Assembly (NCBI GenBank): GCA_009841255.1
Contig: VXMD01000006.1
Span: 81,718-141,599, forward strand
Length of the DNA stretch: 59,882 bases
Direction: 5' to 3'
DNA from: Candidatus Poribacteria bacterium
GTDB lineage: Bacteria; Poribacteria; WGA-4E; WGA-3G
Part shown: one piece after another, positions 36,043-45,420 of the stretch
How the letters are laid out: every line of letters begins with the position of its first letter
Position numbering within the stretch: position 1 is the stretch's first letter
Notes under the pieces: generated by a model
Database searches by the model: none
The model's input: only the letters and a program-made list of their open reading frames with translations
What the model was told of the DNA's origin: nothing
Made by a program: the position numbers and the translations under genes

Positions 36043-36858
36043 TTAAGAGATTGGGCGAAGAGACTCAGATGTCAGCTGATCATGTGCCCATCCGCTACAA
36101 TCGCTGTGGACATAGACAATATCGTTGATGACAATTCGGCGATTGTTAGGATACTTGCTCACTAAGTCGTGTCCTCGTAAGTAGCGGCCGTCGTAGCGTC
36201 TGAAGAAGATTGTGCGTCCACCGCTTTCGACAAATACCTCTGCAAGTTCACCGCCGTGTGGGTTGGAAATGTCAACATCTAAAACGCGGAGGCAGTGAAA
36301 AGTGTTTTCGCCGATTGTCACATCATAAGTGCCTGCGCCGAATCCGTGACCGTCGGTAATCTTGTAAGAGCCATCGGTTTGAAGTTGGTACCGACCGTCG
36401 TCTACGATCCGTCGTTTCAACGGACCGCCCCACTGCTCTTCAAACGATTCGTCACCGATTGTGTAGAATACCGCTTCCCCATCTATCATATCAACAACGG
36501 AAATCCATCTTGTATGGGTATCGTTAAGTGTTGCGTATATCAGATCCGGAGGACACACTGCGGGCCAGTCCCTCGGTGCCAACCATTCTCTCACGCGCAG
36601 TTCTACACAATCAATGTCCCGAATTATCGCAGCGGTGGTAGGGGTAATCTCTACAATTGCGTCGAGTTCCAGTGTATTGGCATCATACTCAGCCCGGAGG
36701 TGGGGGTCACCCATCTCTGGAACGGCGAACCACCATTGAAGTTCAGGACAGTCAACCTCGAAGATACGATCGTCGCTTTCAGCAATCTTTACGTCTGGAC
36801 GTTTCTGTGGAAAGGGATGCTTTGGCATCTCATTGAAGTGCGCCTGTTTCGTGTCCAT
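36043..36858 (-). CDS. Conserved-looking hypothetical protein, 271 residues
   Basis: I do not recognise this protein. It is soluble, without a signal peptide. The second half is beta-rich with FHCLRVLDVD, GGELAEVFVESGGRTIFFRRY and RIVINDIVYVHSDCSG; the first half has charged and aromatic text. It starts at ATG 36858 with AGGAGG nine nt upstream, a strong ribosome binding site. An upstream ATG at 36906 lacks one. Codon use looks normal for the window, so it is likely a real gene. It lies between the dehydratase and the PhyH/VOC pair and could belong to the catabolic cluster. Confidence 0.75.
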   Translation of the reverse strand: MDTKQAHFNEMPKHPFPQKRPDVKIAESDDRIFEVDCPELQWWFAVPEMGDPHLRAEYDANTLELDAIVEITPTTAAIIRDIDCVELRVREWLAPRDWPAVCPPDLIYATLNDTHTRWISVVDMIDGEAVFYTIGDESFEEQWGGPLKRRIVDDGRYQLQTDGSYKITDGHGFGAGTYDVTIGENTFHCLRVLDVDISNPHGGELAEVFVESGGRTIFFRRYDGRYLRGHDLVSKYPNNRRIVINDIVYVHSDCSGWAHDQLTSESLRPIS

Positions 36859-37008
36859 ATTATAAATCCTCCTATAACCATAATATCCTGAAAATGTATA
36901 ATCCATATTATCAAATTAAATTCTGAAAATATTAGATTAAGGCTTCGGGTATACTCTGAATATTAAGGTTTCAAGCGAAGGCTTGGCTATGTACACATAT
37001 TAAAGTTG

Positions 37009-37836
37009 CTACTGTGATTCTGGATATTTCTCCTTCATCCGTTTGACAGCATCAAGTTTCGTCTGTTGCCAATCCGTCCAGTCTTTTTTCCCTTCATAGC
37101 GGACGACATCGTGGATCGTTGCGCGGGGTTGGTAGGTAATGTAATTCCCTGTGTGCCATGCAAGGTTCCGATACACCATGAAATCTCCCGGTCCCAGATG
37201 CACTTGAACCGCCCCCGGAAACTGCCGACAGTGTTCTAAGCAGAAACGTTCAGCTTCAGCGTTAGATCGCCCTTCAGCAGGTTTCCGCAACTTCGGATCG
37301 TTTGTTGATTGTTCTTCACCGGGCAGATCCCACTGGCGTAGGTGACTACCCGGGACGAACCACGTACAGGAGTCCGCATAAATCGCGCAATTAACCTGGT
37401 TGAAGTGGCGCAGGTCGTACCACACTTCTGCCAGTTTCGCTTTGACAATCTCGTCACGTGCCTCGGGCGGAACCTCTACAACGCCATCTCGGTGCCAACC
37501 GATATGCCATGGATGTTCAAGCGGCTCAACAAGGAGTCCCATGATGTCAACGTGTCCATGTGTATAGTCAGGACCCAGTAGTTTTTCGATAGCGTCTCGA
37601 AGTTCCGGCAACTCCGTGTAGTCATAGAAAGGCTGCAGATCCAATTCGTCGCCGTAATTGGATAGCGGTTGGATCCGTTGCGTTTGCGGTCCATTGCATT
37701 TATGTGCCAGATCGCGGGCTTTCTCTGCCTCTTGACGCAGATCGGTGAGCAACGACGGTGGCACAATCCCTCGAAAGATAAGATACCCTTCTGAGAGGTA
37801 TTCATTGACCATAGAATCTTGAAATTGAAATGCCAT
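37009..37836 (-). CDS. Phytanoyl-CoA dioxygenase family protein (2 of 3)
   Basis: The 275-residue Fe(II)/2-oxoglutarate oxygenase has His115-x-Asp117 in IGWHRDGVV and distal His228 in LAWHTGNY, with WFVPGSHLRQWD as the core strand. It is larger than the 25978 paralogue and has an inserted segment (about 170-200). The ATG at 37836 is preceded by GGAAAGGACA. It follows the VOC gene by 18 nt and is probably co-transcribed. The stop codon TAG lies in AAGTTGCTAC, which resembles one end of the MITE-like element. Confidence 0.88.
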   Translation of the reverse strand: MAFQFQDSMVNEYLSEGYLIFRGIVPPSLLTDLRQEAEKARDLAHKCNGPQTQRIQPLSNYGDELDLQPFYDYTELPELRDAIEKLLGPDYTHGHVDIMGLLVEPLEHPWHIGWHRDGVVEVPPEARDEIVKAKLAEVWYDLRHFNQVNCAIYADSCTWFVPGSHLRQWDLPGEEQSTNDPKLRKPAEGRSNAEAERFCLEHCRQFPGAVQVHLGPGDFMVYRNLAWHTGNYITYQPRATIHDVVRYEGKKDWTDWQQTKLDAVKRMKEKYPESQ

Positions 37837-37854
37837 TGTCCTTTCCAATACAGA

Positions 37855-38259
37855 TTAGACCGTCACACCGCGCCATTCATCCTGCGCGCAGGTAATATCG
37901 ACGACATTTCCGTCGGGATCAGCGACTTTGAAGGAGCGATCCGGCGGCTTACTGTCATCAATCTCATCCCCTTTTTTCACATTATCCATAATCAATTCAA
38001 AACCGCCATCTCGGAGGGTGTTGTAAATACCCGCCAAATCCTCAACAATGATACCGAAGTGGATAAACTCTGTCCCTTCTTCAAAGGGTGGACGTTCTAT
38101 CCCGTTATATTGAAGAATCGTCATGTTCAACGTACCGTCTGAGAGGTCTAACCCACCGCGTCCGCGATACCCGACAAACGCAAAACCGATGGTTTCGTAA
38201 AAACGGCGCGAGGCTTCCATATCCTTCGTCCGCAGTGCGATGTGTCTCAAAAATGCCAT
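37855..38259 (-). CDS. VOC (glyoxalase/bleomycin-resistance fold) family protein
   Basis: The 134-residue protein has two beta-alpha-beta-beta-beta units. HIALRTKDMEASRRFYETIGF opens the first, and FIHFGIIVEDLAGIYNTLRDGGF and DPDGNVVDITC fall in the second. Likely metal ligands are His7, Glu/His near IHFGI and the C-terminal Asp/Glu. The family includes glyoxalase I, dioxygenases and epimerases, so the reaction is open. The ATG at 38259 follows GGAGACAGGACA. It is upstream of the PhyH gene in the same transcript. Confidence 0.85.
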   Translation of the reverse strand: MAFLRHIALRTKDMEASRRFYETIGFAFVGYRGRGGLDLSDGTLNMTILQYNGIERPPFEEGTEFIHFGIIVEDLAGIYNTLRDGGFELIMDNVKKGDEIDDSKPPDRSFKVADPDGNVVDITCAQDEWRGVTV

Positions 38260-38371
38260 TGTCCTGTCTCCTTTTTCGTGAGATGAACCAGATATGCCAA
38301 AGACGTATTGAAATTTCACTTTATTTTATTATAAAATCCATTCAATGTCAATAGACCACCGACGACGTCTC

Positions 38372-38399
38372 TTGACAAAAACCCGCGTGTGCATATAAT
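38372..38399 (+). promoter_or_regulatory. Strong sigma70-type promoter
   Basis: TTGACA (38372-38377) and TATAAT (38394-38399) are both consensus and are 16 nt apart. Transcription would start about 38406 and lead into the sulfatase at 38435 with GAGGG before its ATG. This is the best promoter match in the window. Confidence 0.75.
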
Positions 38400-38434
38400 G
38401 AAGGAAATCTAATAAAGTTCACGAGGGATTTTAG

Positions 38435-39892
38435 ATGCGTCCTCAGGGGTCCAACCTACTCTATATCCATTCCGACCAGCATAACCCGTATGTGACGGGT
38501 TGCTACGGCGACCCATTGGTGCAGACACCTCATCTCGATAGCCTCGCCGCCGAGGGGGTGGTGTTTGAAAACGTCTATTGTCCATCTCCGATCTGTGTGC
38601 CTTCCCGGATGTCGATGTTAAGTGGACGCCATCCCCATGAGAACGCCGTCTGGACCAACAGTCACATCCTCGATTCCAGTATTCCTACGTTTGCACATGC
38701 AATGGGTGCCGCCGGATATAAACCGGTGCTTATCGGACGAATGCACGCATTGGGACCGGATCAGCTGCACGGATATGCCGAACGCCTCGTCGGAGACCAC
38801 GGCCCAAACTATCACGATGGACGCGGTGTTGATCACGGTGAACTTTCTGGCACTGCGGGACCAGCACGTGTGAGTCTCGAAAAATCAGGGGCAGGCCAAA
38901 GTGCATATCAGGTGCATGATGAAGATGTAACCGCTGCAACAGTTGATTACCTCAATCGACTCGGCGTCCAGAAACGGGCAGGGCTTTTGAACGCTCCATT
39001 TTCGATTTCCGTCGGGTTTATGTTACCGCATCAACCTTTCGTTGCCCGTCAGGAGGATTACCAGTTGTATGAAGCGCAGATGACGATGCCGCAAAACCCT
39101 CAACCCTTCTCAGAGGCGTTGCATCCTTACTTTCGGTGGTGGCGTGAGAAGTGCGGTATTGTTGAGGTCTCCGAGGCTGAGATCCTTCGCGCACGCACGG
39201 CATATTGGGCATTGGTAACCCGAATGGACGTGATGATTGGACAGATCTTAACCGCACTCCGAGAAAACGGGTTGGATGAGAACACGCTAATCCTCTATAG
39301 CTCAGATCACGGTGAACAGGTTGGCGAACACGGACTCTGGTGGAAACAGACGTTTTATGAACATTCCGTGAAAGTCCCCGCAATTTTATCGTGGCGAGGC
39401 ACTTTACCGGAAGGCATCCGGTGTGATCGGGTCGTCAGTTCACTTGATTTGAACGCCACGATGCTCGATGCACTCGGCGCGCCACCTTTACCGCATTCCC
39501 GCGGGCGAAGCACCTTACCGCTCCTCCGCGGTGAGGATACACAATGGGAGGACCTTGCATTCTCTGAATATTGTACCGAAGATGGATGCTATCATCGGAT
39601 GATTCGAGAGGGTGAGTGGAAGTTGAACTACTATCACAGTCAATCCCCACAGCTTTTCAACTTGAACCACGACCCAAACGAATTGCAAGACCGATCAGAT
39701 GATCCAGCATGCCAAGAGGTTTTGGCACATTTGACACAGAAGGTATTAGATGGATGGAATCCAGATGCGGTTGCAGCGCAAATGGAAGCAAAGCGTACGG
39801 ACACACAAATTCTCGGCAGATGGGGACGGAACACACAACCTCCAGATCAGTACCGTTGGAATCTGCTACCAGAGATGGATTATCTGGATTAA
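38435..39892 (+). CDS. Sulfatase (formylglycine-dependent), 2 of 2
   Basis: The 485-residue type I sulfatase has the formylglycine signature CVPSR (Cys54-Arg58) followed by MSMLSG. Metal-site residues lie in YIHSDQHNPY and YSSDHGEQVGEHGLWWK. Like the first sulfatase it has no signal peptide. It probably removes sulfate from a carbohydrate or related ester. It is transcribed from the promoter at 38372-38399, divergently from the VOC/PhyH pair, and is followed 101 nt later by a third PhyH gene in the same direction. Confidence 0.92.
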   Translation: MRPQGSNLLYIHSDQHNPYVTGCYGDPLVQTPHLDSLAAEGVVFENVYCPSPICVPSRMSMLSGRHPHENAVWTNSHILDSSIPTFAHAMGAAGYKPVLIGRMHALGPDQLHGYAERLVGDHGPNYHDGRGVDHGELSGTAGPARVSLEKSGAGQSAYQVHDEDVTAATVDYLNRLGVQKRAGLLNAPFSISVGFMLPHQPFVARQEDYQLYEAQMTMPQNPQPFSEALHPYFRWWREKCGIVEVSEAEILRARTAYWALVTRMDVMIGQILTALRENGLDENTLILYSSDHGEQVGEHGLWWKQTFYEHSVKVPAILSWRGTLPEGIRCDRVVSSLDLNATMLDALGAPPLPHSRGRSTLPLLRGEDTQWEDLAFSEYCTEDGCYHRMIREGEWKLNYYHSQSPQLFNLNHDPNELQDRSDDPACQEVLAHLTQKVLDGWNPDAVAAQMEAKRTDTQILGRWGRNTQPPDQYRWNLLPEMDYLD

Positions 39893-39930
39893 ATCCAATA
39901 GGTTTGGACGTTTTAACACAGGTTTTCAAG

Positions 39931-39960
39931 TCTGTAAGGGTAGGTCTTGTACCTACCCTA
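39931..39960 (+). repeat. Short palindromic repeat (GTAGGGGCA family)
   Basis: GGGTAGGT (39938-39945) and ACCTACCC (39951-39958) form a perfect 8-bp stem with a CTTGT loop. Compensating changes relative to 7597-7617 (GGGCAGG/CCTGCCC) show the pairing is retained. Confidence 0.75.
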
Positions 39961-39993
39961 CTATGTCTTTTGGACAAAAAAAGGAGAGACAAC

Positions 39994-40857
39994 ATGGCGA
40001 ACAGTCCAATTCTCAAGGGTGAGCCTTTTAGCGAAGAGAAAACGGCACAGATTGCCGAGCAATTCTTCCGTGATGGCTTCGTCTATATTCCCGGAGTGTT
40101 GACCGAGGATGAGGTTACCGCACTACGGGACAAATCTGATGAGCTTTTCGCGGATCCACAACTCATGGAGAGAACGAATCCTGAACTCGCCGATGTCAGA
40201 TATATCCAGATGGGTGCGCATGCTGACTCTACGGAGTCGTTACCCTTCATTCTACGAAATACCATCGAACTTGATCCAATCTTCCGAGATATGCTCCTCC
40301 GAGAGCCAATCCTGAGCTTGGCAGAGGCGATCGTCGGTGAGAACTGTAAGTTTTGTGGACAGAACGTCCTACGGAACCTCCCTGGACTTTCGATTGACCG
40401 ATGGCATGTCGACGGCTCAGTTCACTTTCCCGTCACCGAGAAAATGCCGCGCCACGATCCGCGTCTCCGGATGCCTGTGATGTGGTTCACCGTCCAGATG
40501 GCGTTGAATGATATTGATACGATTGAAGAGGGACCGACACAGTACGTCCGCGGCAGTCATTACTCTGGCAGACATCCAAACGATCAGGAAAACCCTGAAT
40601 TCGAAGGGAATAAACCTGTTTCTATTCTCTGCAAGGCGGGCGACATCTATCTGCAAGACCCCCAGTGTTGGCATCGAGGTGCACCGAATCTTTCCGGTAA
40701 AACACGTTACATTTTACAATCGCAATACGCCGCTTATTGGGCGTATTGGCGGTTTAGTCTCTGCAACGGCGTGCCTGTTCCTAAAGACGCTCTGGAAAAT
40801 GCAGACGATCGGTTGATGAGTCTCTTAGGACGCCCACGTGTGAGTGACTTGAATTAG
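39994..40857 (+). CDS. Phytanoyl-CoA dioxygenase family protein (3 of 3)
   Basis: The 287-residue Fe(II)/2-oxoglutarate oxygenase has His138-x-Asp140 in DRWHVDGSVHF and His227 in CWHRGAPNLSGKTRYI, with an Arg that would bind 2-oxoglutarate. YVRGSHYSGRH is the core strand. The ATG at 39994 has AAAGGAGAGACAAC before it. The frame is open further upstream, but that stretch overlaps the sulfatase gene. It is downstream of sulfatase 2 and separated from it by a palindromic repeat. The substrate is unknown. Confidence 0.88.
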   Translation: MANSPILKGEPFSEEKTAQIAEQFFRDGFVYIPGVLTEDEVTALRDKSDELFADPQLMERTNPELADVRYIQMGAHADSTESLPFILRNTIELDPIFRDMLLREPILSLAEAIVGENCKFCGQNVLRNLPGLSIDRWHVDGSVHFPVTEKMPRHDPRLRMPVMWFTVQMALNDIDTIEEGPTQYVRGSHYSGRHPNDQENPEFEGNKPVSILCKAGDIYLQDPQCWHRGAPNLSGKTRYILQSQYAAYWAYWRFSLCNGVPVPKDALENADDRLMSLLGRPRVSDLN

Positions 40858-40933
40858 CCCCCTAAATAGATAAAGAATCCTATTTCATTACTGTCCGATC
40901 CGTAAACGAACGTCACAGAAAAGAGGCAAACAG

Positions 40934-42898
40934 ATGACACGGCAAAGGATGTTACCTGTCTTTTGGATCGCCACAGTCATGTTCTTCGTCGGTTTAGCAC
41001 CACAGCTTAGCGCGGATGTGAATGCTGAATCTAATGAGAACGAATGGGTACCAACCAACGGTCCCTACGGTGGAGATGTCAATACGCTCTATGCGACGCC
41101 TGAAGGCGTACTTTTCGCTGGAACGGGCAGTGCAGGCATCTTTCGTTCAACGGATCTCGGTAATTCTTGGACACCCGCCAATACTGGATTGCCTGATTTC
41201 TCCGGAGACGGTTTATATGCCGCAGTTTACGCACAAAAGGGGGACACGCTTTATGCTGGTAGTGGGGGACTATATGCCTCAACTGATGGTGGAGACACAT
41301 GGCATCACGTCCCGATGTTCCAAAAGCGTGTGTCGGTCAGCGGTGTTGTGATTATCGGAGCCCGTATATACATTGGCACATTAGGAGCCGGCGTTTGGTA
41401 CTCCGATGACGATGGTGAGTCGTGGATACCGATGAACGAAGGCCTGGACAACCGATTAATCCGTGAACTTTCAAAAATAAGAACAACACTTGTCGCTGGC
41501 ACAGAGAACGGGGCTTTTCGCAAAAAAGCGAATGAGGACGTGTGGACACCCATCAATGCAGGCTTTGTGAAGCGACTGACGGATATGGAGCAGATCAATC
41601 GCGATCGGATTGCGGCCGGATTGAAGCCGTTGCGGCGAGATTTTCTGTCCGGATTACGGGTTGACGCGTTCACGACTCTGGAAAATCGACTTTACATGGG
41701 CATACATACAGGTAGAGATGATGATGGGCTTTTCCGTTCAGATGACGAAGGAGCCTCATGGACACGCATCACTGTCAAAGAGATGGTGCATACCGTTGAG
41801 GCGTTGACAGCGTTTGGGACAACACTCTACGCGAGTACATTCGGCGGCGGTGTTTTCCGTTCAGAGGATAAAGGCGATTCTTGGACAATGGTCAACAATG
41901 GACTAACGGATCTAACAGTTTCTGCCTTGTTGGCAGTGAGTGAAGACACTGTCTTTGTTGGAACACTGGATGGCGGTATTTTTCGCACCACAGATGGCGG
42001 TGATTCCTGGGTGGAAGCCAACACAGGATTGATGAATACACCGGTCAGTGAATTGGCAGTTATTGAAGATACAATTTACGCTGGAATAGGGCATAGACTC
42101 GTCTATTCAGTTGACGGTGGTGAGTCGTGGCAACCCGTAAAAATTCCCCCAATGCCGATCAAATACCATTTTTCAGCGTTATCCGTCTCAGGTGGAAAAC
42201 TTTACATTGCTGCTACCAAATTTGCCCCGCGGAGTCAGGGCGGTGTAGTGGGTGGTATTTTTCGGTTAGATGCCGAGACCCATTCGTTGATTGAGCTTAA
42301 TACCGACAGTGAGTTGTACGGCATCGAATGCATGGAAATCGTAGGCTTAACCTTCTATGTCGGAACCCAGCGCAGAGGTGTTTTTCGCTGGACACCGGGC
42401 TTAGATTCGTGGGCAAATCTTGGTTTGGAAGGAAACGTCGTCACGGCATTGTCAGTGAATGGAAAGAAAATCTATGCCGGCACTCAGCGCGGCGGGATAT
42501 TTCGTTTGGACGGCGTAGGAAAGCCCTGGCAATTTATCAATTCAACGGATATGACAAGTAATTTTATATCGGATTTCAGATGGATTGAATCGACACTCTA
42601 TGCAGCAACCGTGGGAAAGGGCATCTTCCGTTCCACTAACGATGGTAACTCTTGGACACCCCTAAATGACGGATTGGAAGATCTATCAGTGATGACAATA
42701 GAAGCAGATGATACTAACGCCTACATAGGCACATATTATGACGGCGTTTTCCAGTGGATAGAAAATAGGAAGAGGTGGGAACGAATTGGTTCACTGCGTC
42801 GCCGGACTGATTCGTTGGTAATACATGACGGTTCTCTCTACGCTGGCACCGTGGGAGGCGGCGTGTTTAAGATTCCAATTAAAAAGAAGACCAATTGA
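40934..42898 (+). CDS. Secreted beta-propeller (YCF48/sortilin-like BNR repeats)
   Basis: The 654-residue protein starts with a signal peptide (about residues 1-28, LPVFWIATVMFFVGLAPQLSA). It then has about twelve repeats of the form LYAGTxGGGVFRSTDxGxSW, the Asp-box type repeat of BNR, YCF48 and VPS10 propellers. These form extracellular sialidase-like or binding propellers; catalytic sialidase residues are not evident. Cys residues are nearly absent. The following amidase gene starts 17 nt downstream, so the two are likely co-transcribed. Confidence 0.8.
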   Translation: MTRQRMLPVFWIATVMFFVGLAPQLSADVNAESNENEWVPTNGPYGGDVNTLYATPEGVLFAGTGSAGIFRSTDLGNSWTPANTGLPDFSGDGLYAAVYAQKGDTLYAGSGGLYASTDGGDTWHHVPMFQKRVSVSGVVIIGARIYIGTLGAGVWYSDDDGESWIPMNEGLDNRLIRELSKIRTTLVAGTENGAFRKKANEDVWTPINAGFVKRLTDMEQINRDRIAAGLKPLRRDFLSGLRVDAFTTLENRLYMGIHTGRDDDGLFRSDDEGASWTRITVKEMVHTVEALTAFGTTLYASTFGGGVFRSEDKGDSWTMVNNGLTDLTVSALLAVSEDTVFVGTLDGGIFRTTDGGDSWVEANTGLMNTPVSELAVIEDTIYAGIGHRLVYSVDGGESWQPVKIPPMPIKYHFSALSVSGGKLYIAATKFAPRSQGGVVGGIFRLDAETHSLIELNTDSELYGIECMEIVGLTFYVGTQRRGVFRWTPGLDSWANLGLEGNVVTALSVNGKKIYAGTQRGGIFRLDGVGKPWQFINSTDMTSNFISDFRWIESTLYAATVGKGIFRSTNDGNSWTPLNDGLEDLSVMTIEADDTNAYIGTYYDGVFQWIENRKRWERIGSLRRRTDSLVIHDGSLYAGTVGGGVFKIPIKKKTN

Positions 42899-42915
42899 AG
42901 TAAGGAGAAAAGAAC

Positions 42916-44316
42916 ATGCATGAAACGCCGTTGCACTTTAAAACGATCACCGAGATATCGGAAGCGATCGCCTCAAAACAGGTGTCGCCTGTAGAGATTA
43001 CGACCGCACTGTTGCAGCGTATCGGCGAACTTGACGGTCGATTGAAAAGCTACGCCACAGTGATGGCGGATTCCGCAATGACCGCAGCGCAGGAGGCAGA
43101 ACAGGAGATTGAATCCGGGACATATCGCGGTCCACTTCATGGGGTCCCTATCGCTGTAAAGGATCTCTGCTTCACGAAGGGTGTCCGCACGATGGGTGCA
43201 GCGAAAGTGCTTGTGGATCACGTCCCATCGTTTGATGGCACTGTTATTGCAAAACTTGAGGCAGCGGGTGCTGTCCTGCTTGGCAAGCTCAACCTGACCG
43301 AAGGTGCAATGGGCGGCTATAACCCCGAATTTGACATCCCGAAAAACCCGTGGAATCCCGATCGGTGGACAGGCTCATCGTCGAGTGGTTCCGGCGTTGC
43401 AACGGCGGCAGGATTGTGTTTCGGTTCGCTCGGCAGCGACACAGGCGGTTCCATCCGTTTTCCTTCAGCGGCATGCGGACTCGTTGGCATAAAACCGACG
43501 TGGGGGAGAGTCAGTCGTTACGGGGTACTCGCCCTCGCCGAATCAATGGACCACGTCGGTCCAATGACGCGCAGTGTTGCCGATGCCGGGATTATGCTTG
43601 AAGCAATCGCTGGATTTGACGAAAACGATCCGACTTCTCTACCAAATCCGATCCCGAACATGCTTGAGCGAATTGGGCAGGACCTTCAGAGTATTCGCAT
43701 CGGATTCGACGAGAACTATGCCACGAACGAAATTGACACTGAACTCGCCGAAGCGGTGCGTGCTGGCGTGGAAATCTTGGCGGATCAAGGCGCTGAAATC
43801 GTTGAAGTGCAAGTGCCGGATGTCGATGAATACGTCTCGGCGTGGCCCACGCTATGTTCAACAGAGGCAGTGTTAGCACACGCCGCCACCTATCCATCCC
43901 GACGGGATGATTACGGACCTTGGTTCCAAGGGTGGTTGGATATGGGCGCGAAGGTGACAGGTGCCGGATACGCCAAAGCGAACAACTTAAGAGCCGCCTG
44001 TACAGGACATTTCAGGCGGGTGTTTGAGGGGATCGATGTCTTGGTATGCCCATCAATGTCAGCCCCACCACACCGCGTCTCACCAAAGATGTTGTACGGA
44101 CGGTATGATGCCCGAGATCCGAAGTTCCAACGGTTCACCGTGCCCTTTGACTACAACGGTGCCCCGACGCTATCTGTGCCGTGTGGCATGAACAGTGAAG
44201 GTCTACCGTTGAGCATTCAGTTCGTCGGAAAACACTTGTCAGAGCCGTTGTTATGTCAGGTCGGGCATGCCTATGAAAGTGCGACCCCGTGGCACAATCT
44301 TCATCCGGATGTTTGA
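42916..44316 (+). CDS. Amidase-signature family amidase
   Basis: The 466-residue enzyme has the amidase-signature Ser-Ser-Lys triad: Lys82 in IAVKDL, a cis-Ser in WTGSSSSGSG (153-160) and the nucleophile Ser179 in SDTGGSIRFP. It hydrolyses carboxamides. It is GatA-like in sequence, but gatB and gatC are not adjacent, so a free amidase is more likely than the transamidosome subunit. AAGGAGAAAAGAAC before the ATG is a good ribosome binding site. It is convergent with the SMP-30 gene. Confidence 0.87.
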   Translation: MHETPLHFKTITEISEAIASKQVSPVEITTALLQRIGELDGRLKSYATVMADSAMTAAQEAEQEIESGTYRGPLHGVPIAVKDLCFTKGVRTMGAAKVLVDHVPSFDGTVIAKLEAAGAVLLGKLNLTEGAMGGYNPEFDIPKNPWNPDRWTGSSSSGSGVATAAGLCFGSLGSDTGGSIRFPSAACGLVGIKPTWGRVSRYGVLALAESMDHVGPMTRSVADAGIMLEAIAGFDENDPTSLPNPIPNMLERIGQDLQSIRIGFDENYATNEIDTELAEAVRAGVEILADQGAEIVEVQVPDVDEYVSAWPTLCSTEAVLAHAATYPSRRDDYGPWFQGWLDMGAKVTGAGYAKANNLRAACTGHFRRVFEGIDVLVCPSMSAPPHRVSPKMLYGRYDARDPKFQRFTVPFDYNGAPTLSVPCGMNSEGLPLSIQFVGKHLSEPLLCQVGHAYESATPWHNLHPDV

Positions 44317-44330
44317 ATGAAATAGCAAGT

Positions 44331-45359
44331 CTACTTCTGCGGCAGGTGATACCCCTCTTTCGTCGTTTGGATGCTGTAGAGGCAATTTTCTGCGGTTATA
44401 TAGAGCGTCTTGCTTGTTTTGCCGCGTCCAAAGGCGACATTCGTGGGTTTATCGGGAGTCTTGACGTACGCCAATTCCTCCCCCTCAGGCGTGTAGACGC
44501 GGACGCCGGGTCGGGTCTCATCGCGCACTGCCACGAAGAGATTTCCTTCGGCATCAACGACCATACCGTCCGGACCGTCTTGTGGGGCGTAGTCAACCAA
44601 CACTTTTCGGAAAGTCGCCGTACCTTCGGGTGAGAGGTCATAGGCGAGGAGTGCCATTCGTCCATTCAGCAGGGGTATATCCTCAGGGAAACTGCCCATC
44701 GCACCGTTGTCATGACTGATAACATAAAGGGTTTGCTGATCCGGAGAAACCGCCACACCGTTGGGTTTACCAGCGTCTGTAACGACGAGATGAACAGAAC
44801 CGTCTGGATCAATCCGATAGACGCCAAAGATGGGTTGTTCAACGGGCTCTTGCCCGGCATACCGCGGATCCGTAAAATAGATACATCCCTGTTCATCAAT
44901 CGACAGATCGTTGGGTGAATTAAAGGGTTTTCCATTATACAGACCGGCAATAATCTCGCTCTTACCCGTCGTCAGGTCTGTCCGAGTGATCCTACGTCCC
45001 CCAAAATCCGCACCCTCTGCGACAACCAAGCGACCGTGCGCGTCAAACTTCGTGCCGTTGGACATCCCACTCGGAGAACGGAAAACGGTTGTTTCTCCAG
45101 TCTCCGGATTGTGTTTCCAGATATTCCCTGCTTGCATATCCGTCTGATCGGTGAAAGTGATGTCGCTGAAATAGACGGTTCCGTCCGGCGCGACGGAGAC
45201 CCCTTCTGTAAAATGCGCCCCGTTGAAGAGTTCTTTAAGTTCGGCATCCGGGGCAAAGATGGTATTGTGGCCTGCTGCATTCCCAATCAACACAGGTGCT
45301 AACGCGAAACCTGCCGCAATAGCAGATATGAGAGATTGTGACATATTTAGATTCGGCAT
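44331..45359 (-). CDS. SMP-30/gluconolactonase-family protein
   Basis: The 342-residue protein forms a six-bladed propeller of the SMP-30/gluconolactonase/LRE type. It has FTEGVSVAPDGTVYFSD near the start, GKPFNSPNDLSIDEQGCIYFTDPRY, and GPDGMVVDAEGNLFVAV. The metal ligands expected are Glu in TEGV, Asn in SPNDL and Asp in PDGM. It would open an aldonolactone to an aldonic acid, which fits a dehydratase using the acid. An N-terminal hydrophobic stretch (SAIAAGFALAPVLIGNAAG) suggests export. GGAAGGAGCAGAAC precedes the ATG. Confidence 0.87.
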   Translation of the reverse strand: MPNLNMSQSLISAIAAGFALAPVLIGNAAGHNTIFAPDAELKELFNGAHFTEGVSVAPDGTVYFSDITFTDQTDMQAGNIWKHNPETGETTVFRSPSGMSNGTKFDAHGRLVVAEGADFGGRRITRTDLTTGKSEIIAGLYNGKPFNSPNDLSIDEQGCIYFTDPRYAGQEPVEQPIFGVYRIDPDGSVHLVVTDAGKPNGVAVSPDQQTLYVISHDNGAMGSFPEDIPLLNGRMALLAYDLSPEGTATFRKVLVDYAPQDGPDGMVVDAEGNLFVAVRDETRPGVRVYTPEGEELAYVKTPDKPTNVAFGRGKTSKTLYITAENCLYSIQTTKEGYHLPQK

Positions 45360-45420
45360 GTTCTGCTCCTTCCAATTCCATTTTTCAATGGCAAGATTCT
45401 ATCACACATTCCAAACGTCG

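Noticed and set aside
42916-44316. gatA, the transamidosome subunit
   Set aside because: The sequence is amidase-signature, but gatB and gatC are not adjacent and the neighbours are propeller and lactonase genes. A general amidase call is safer.
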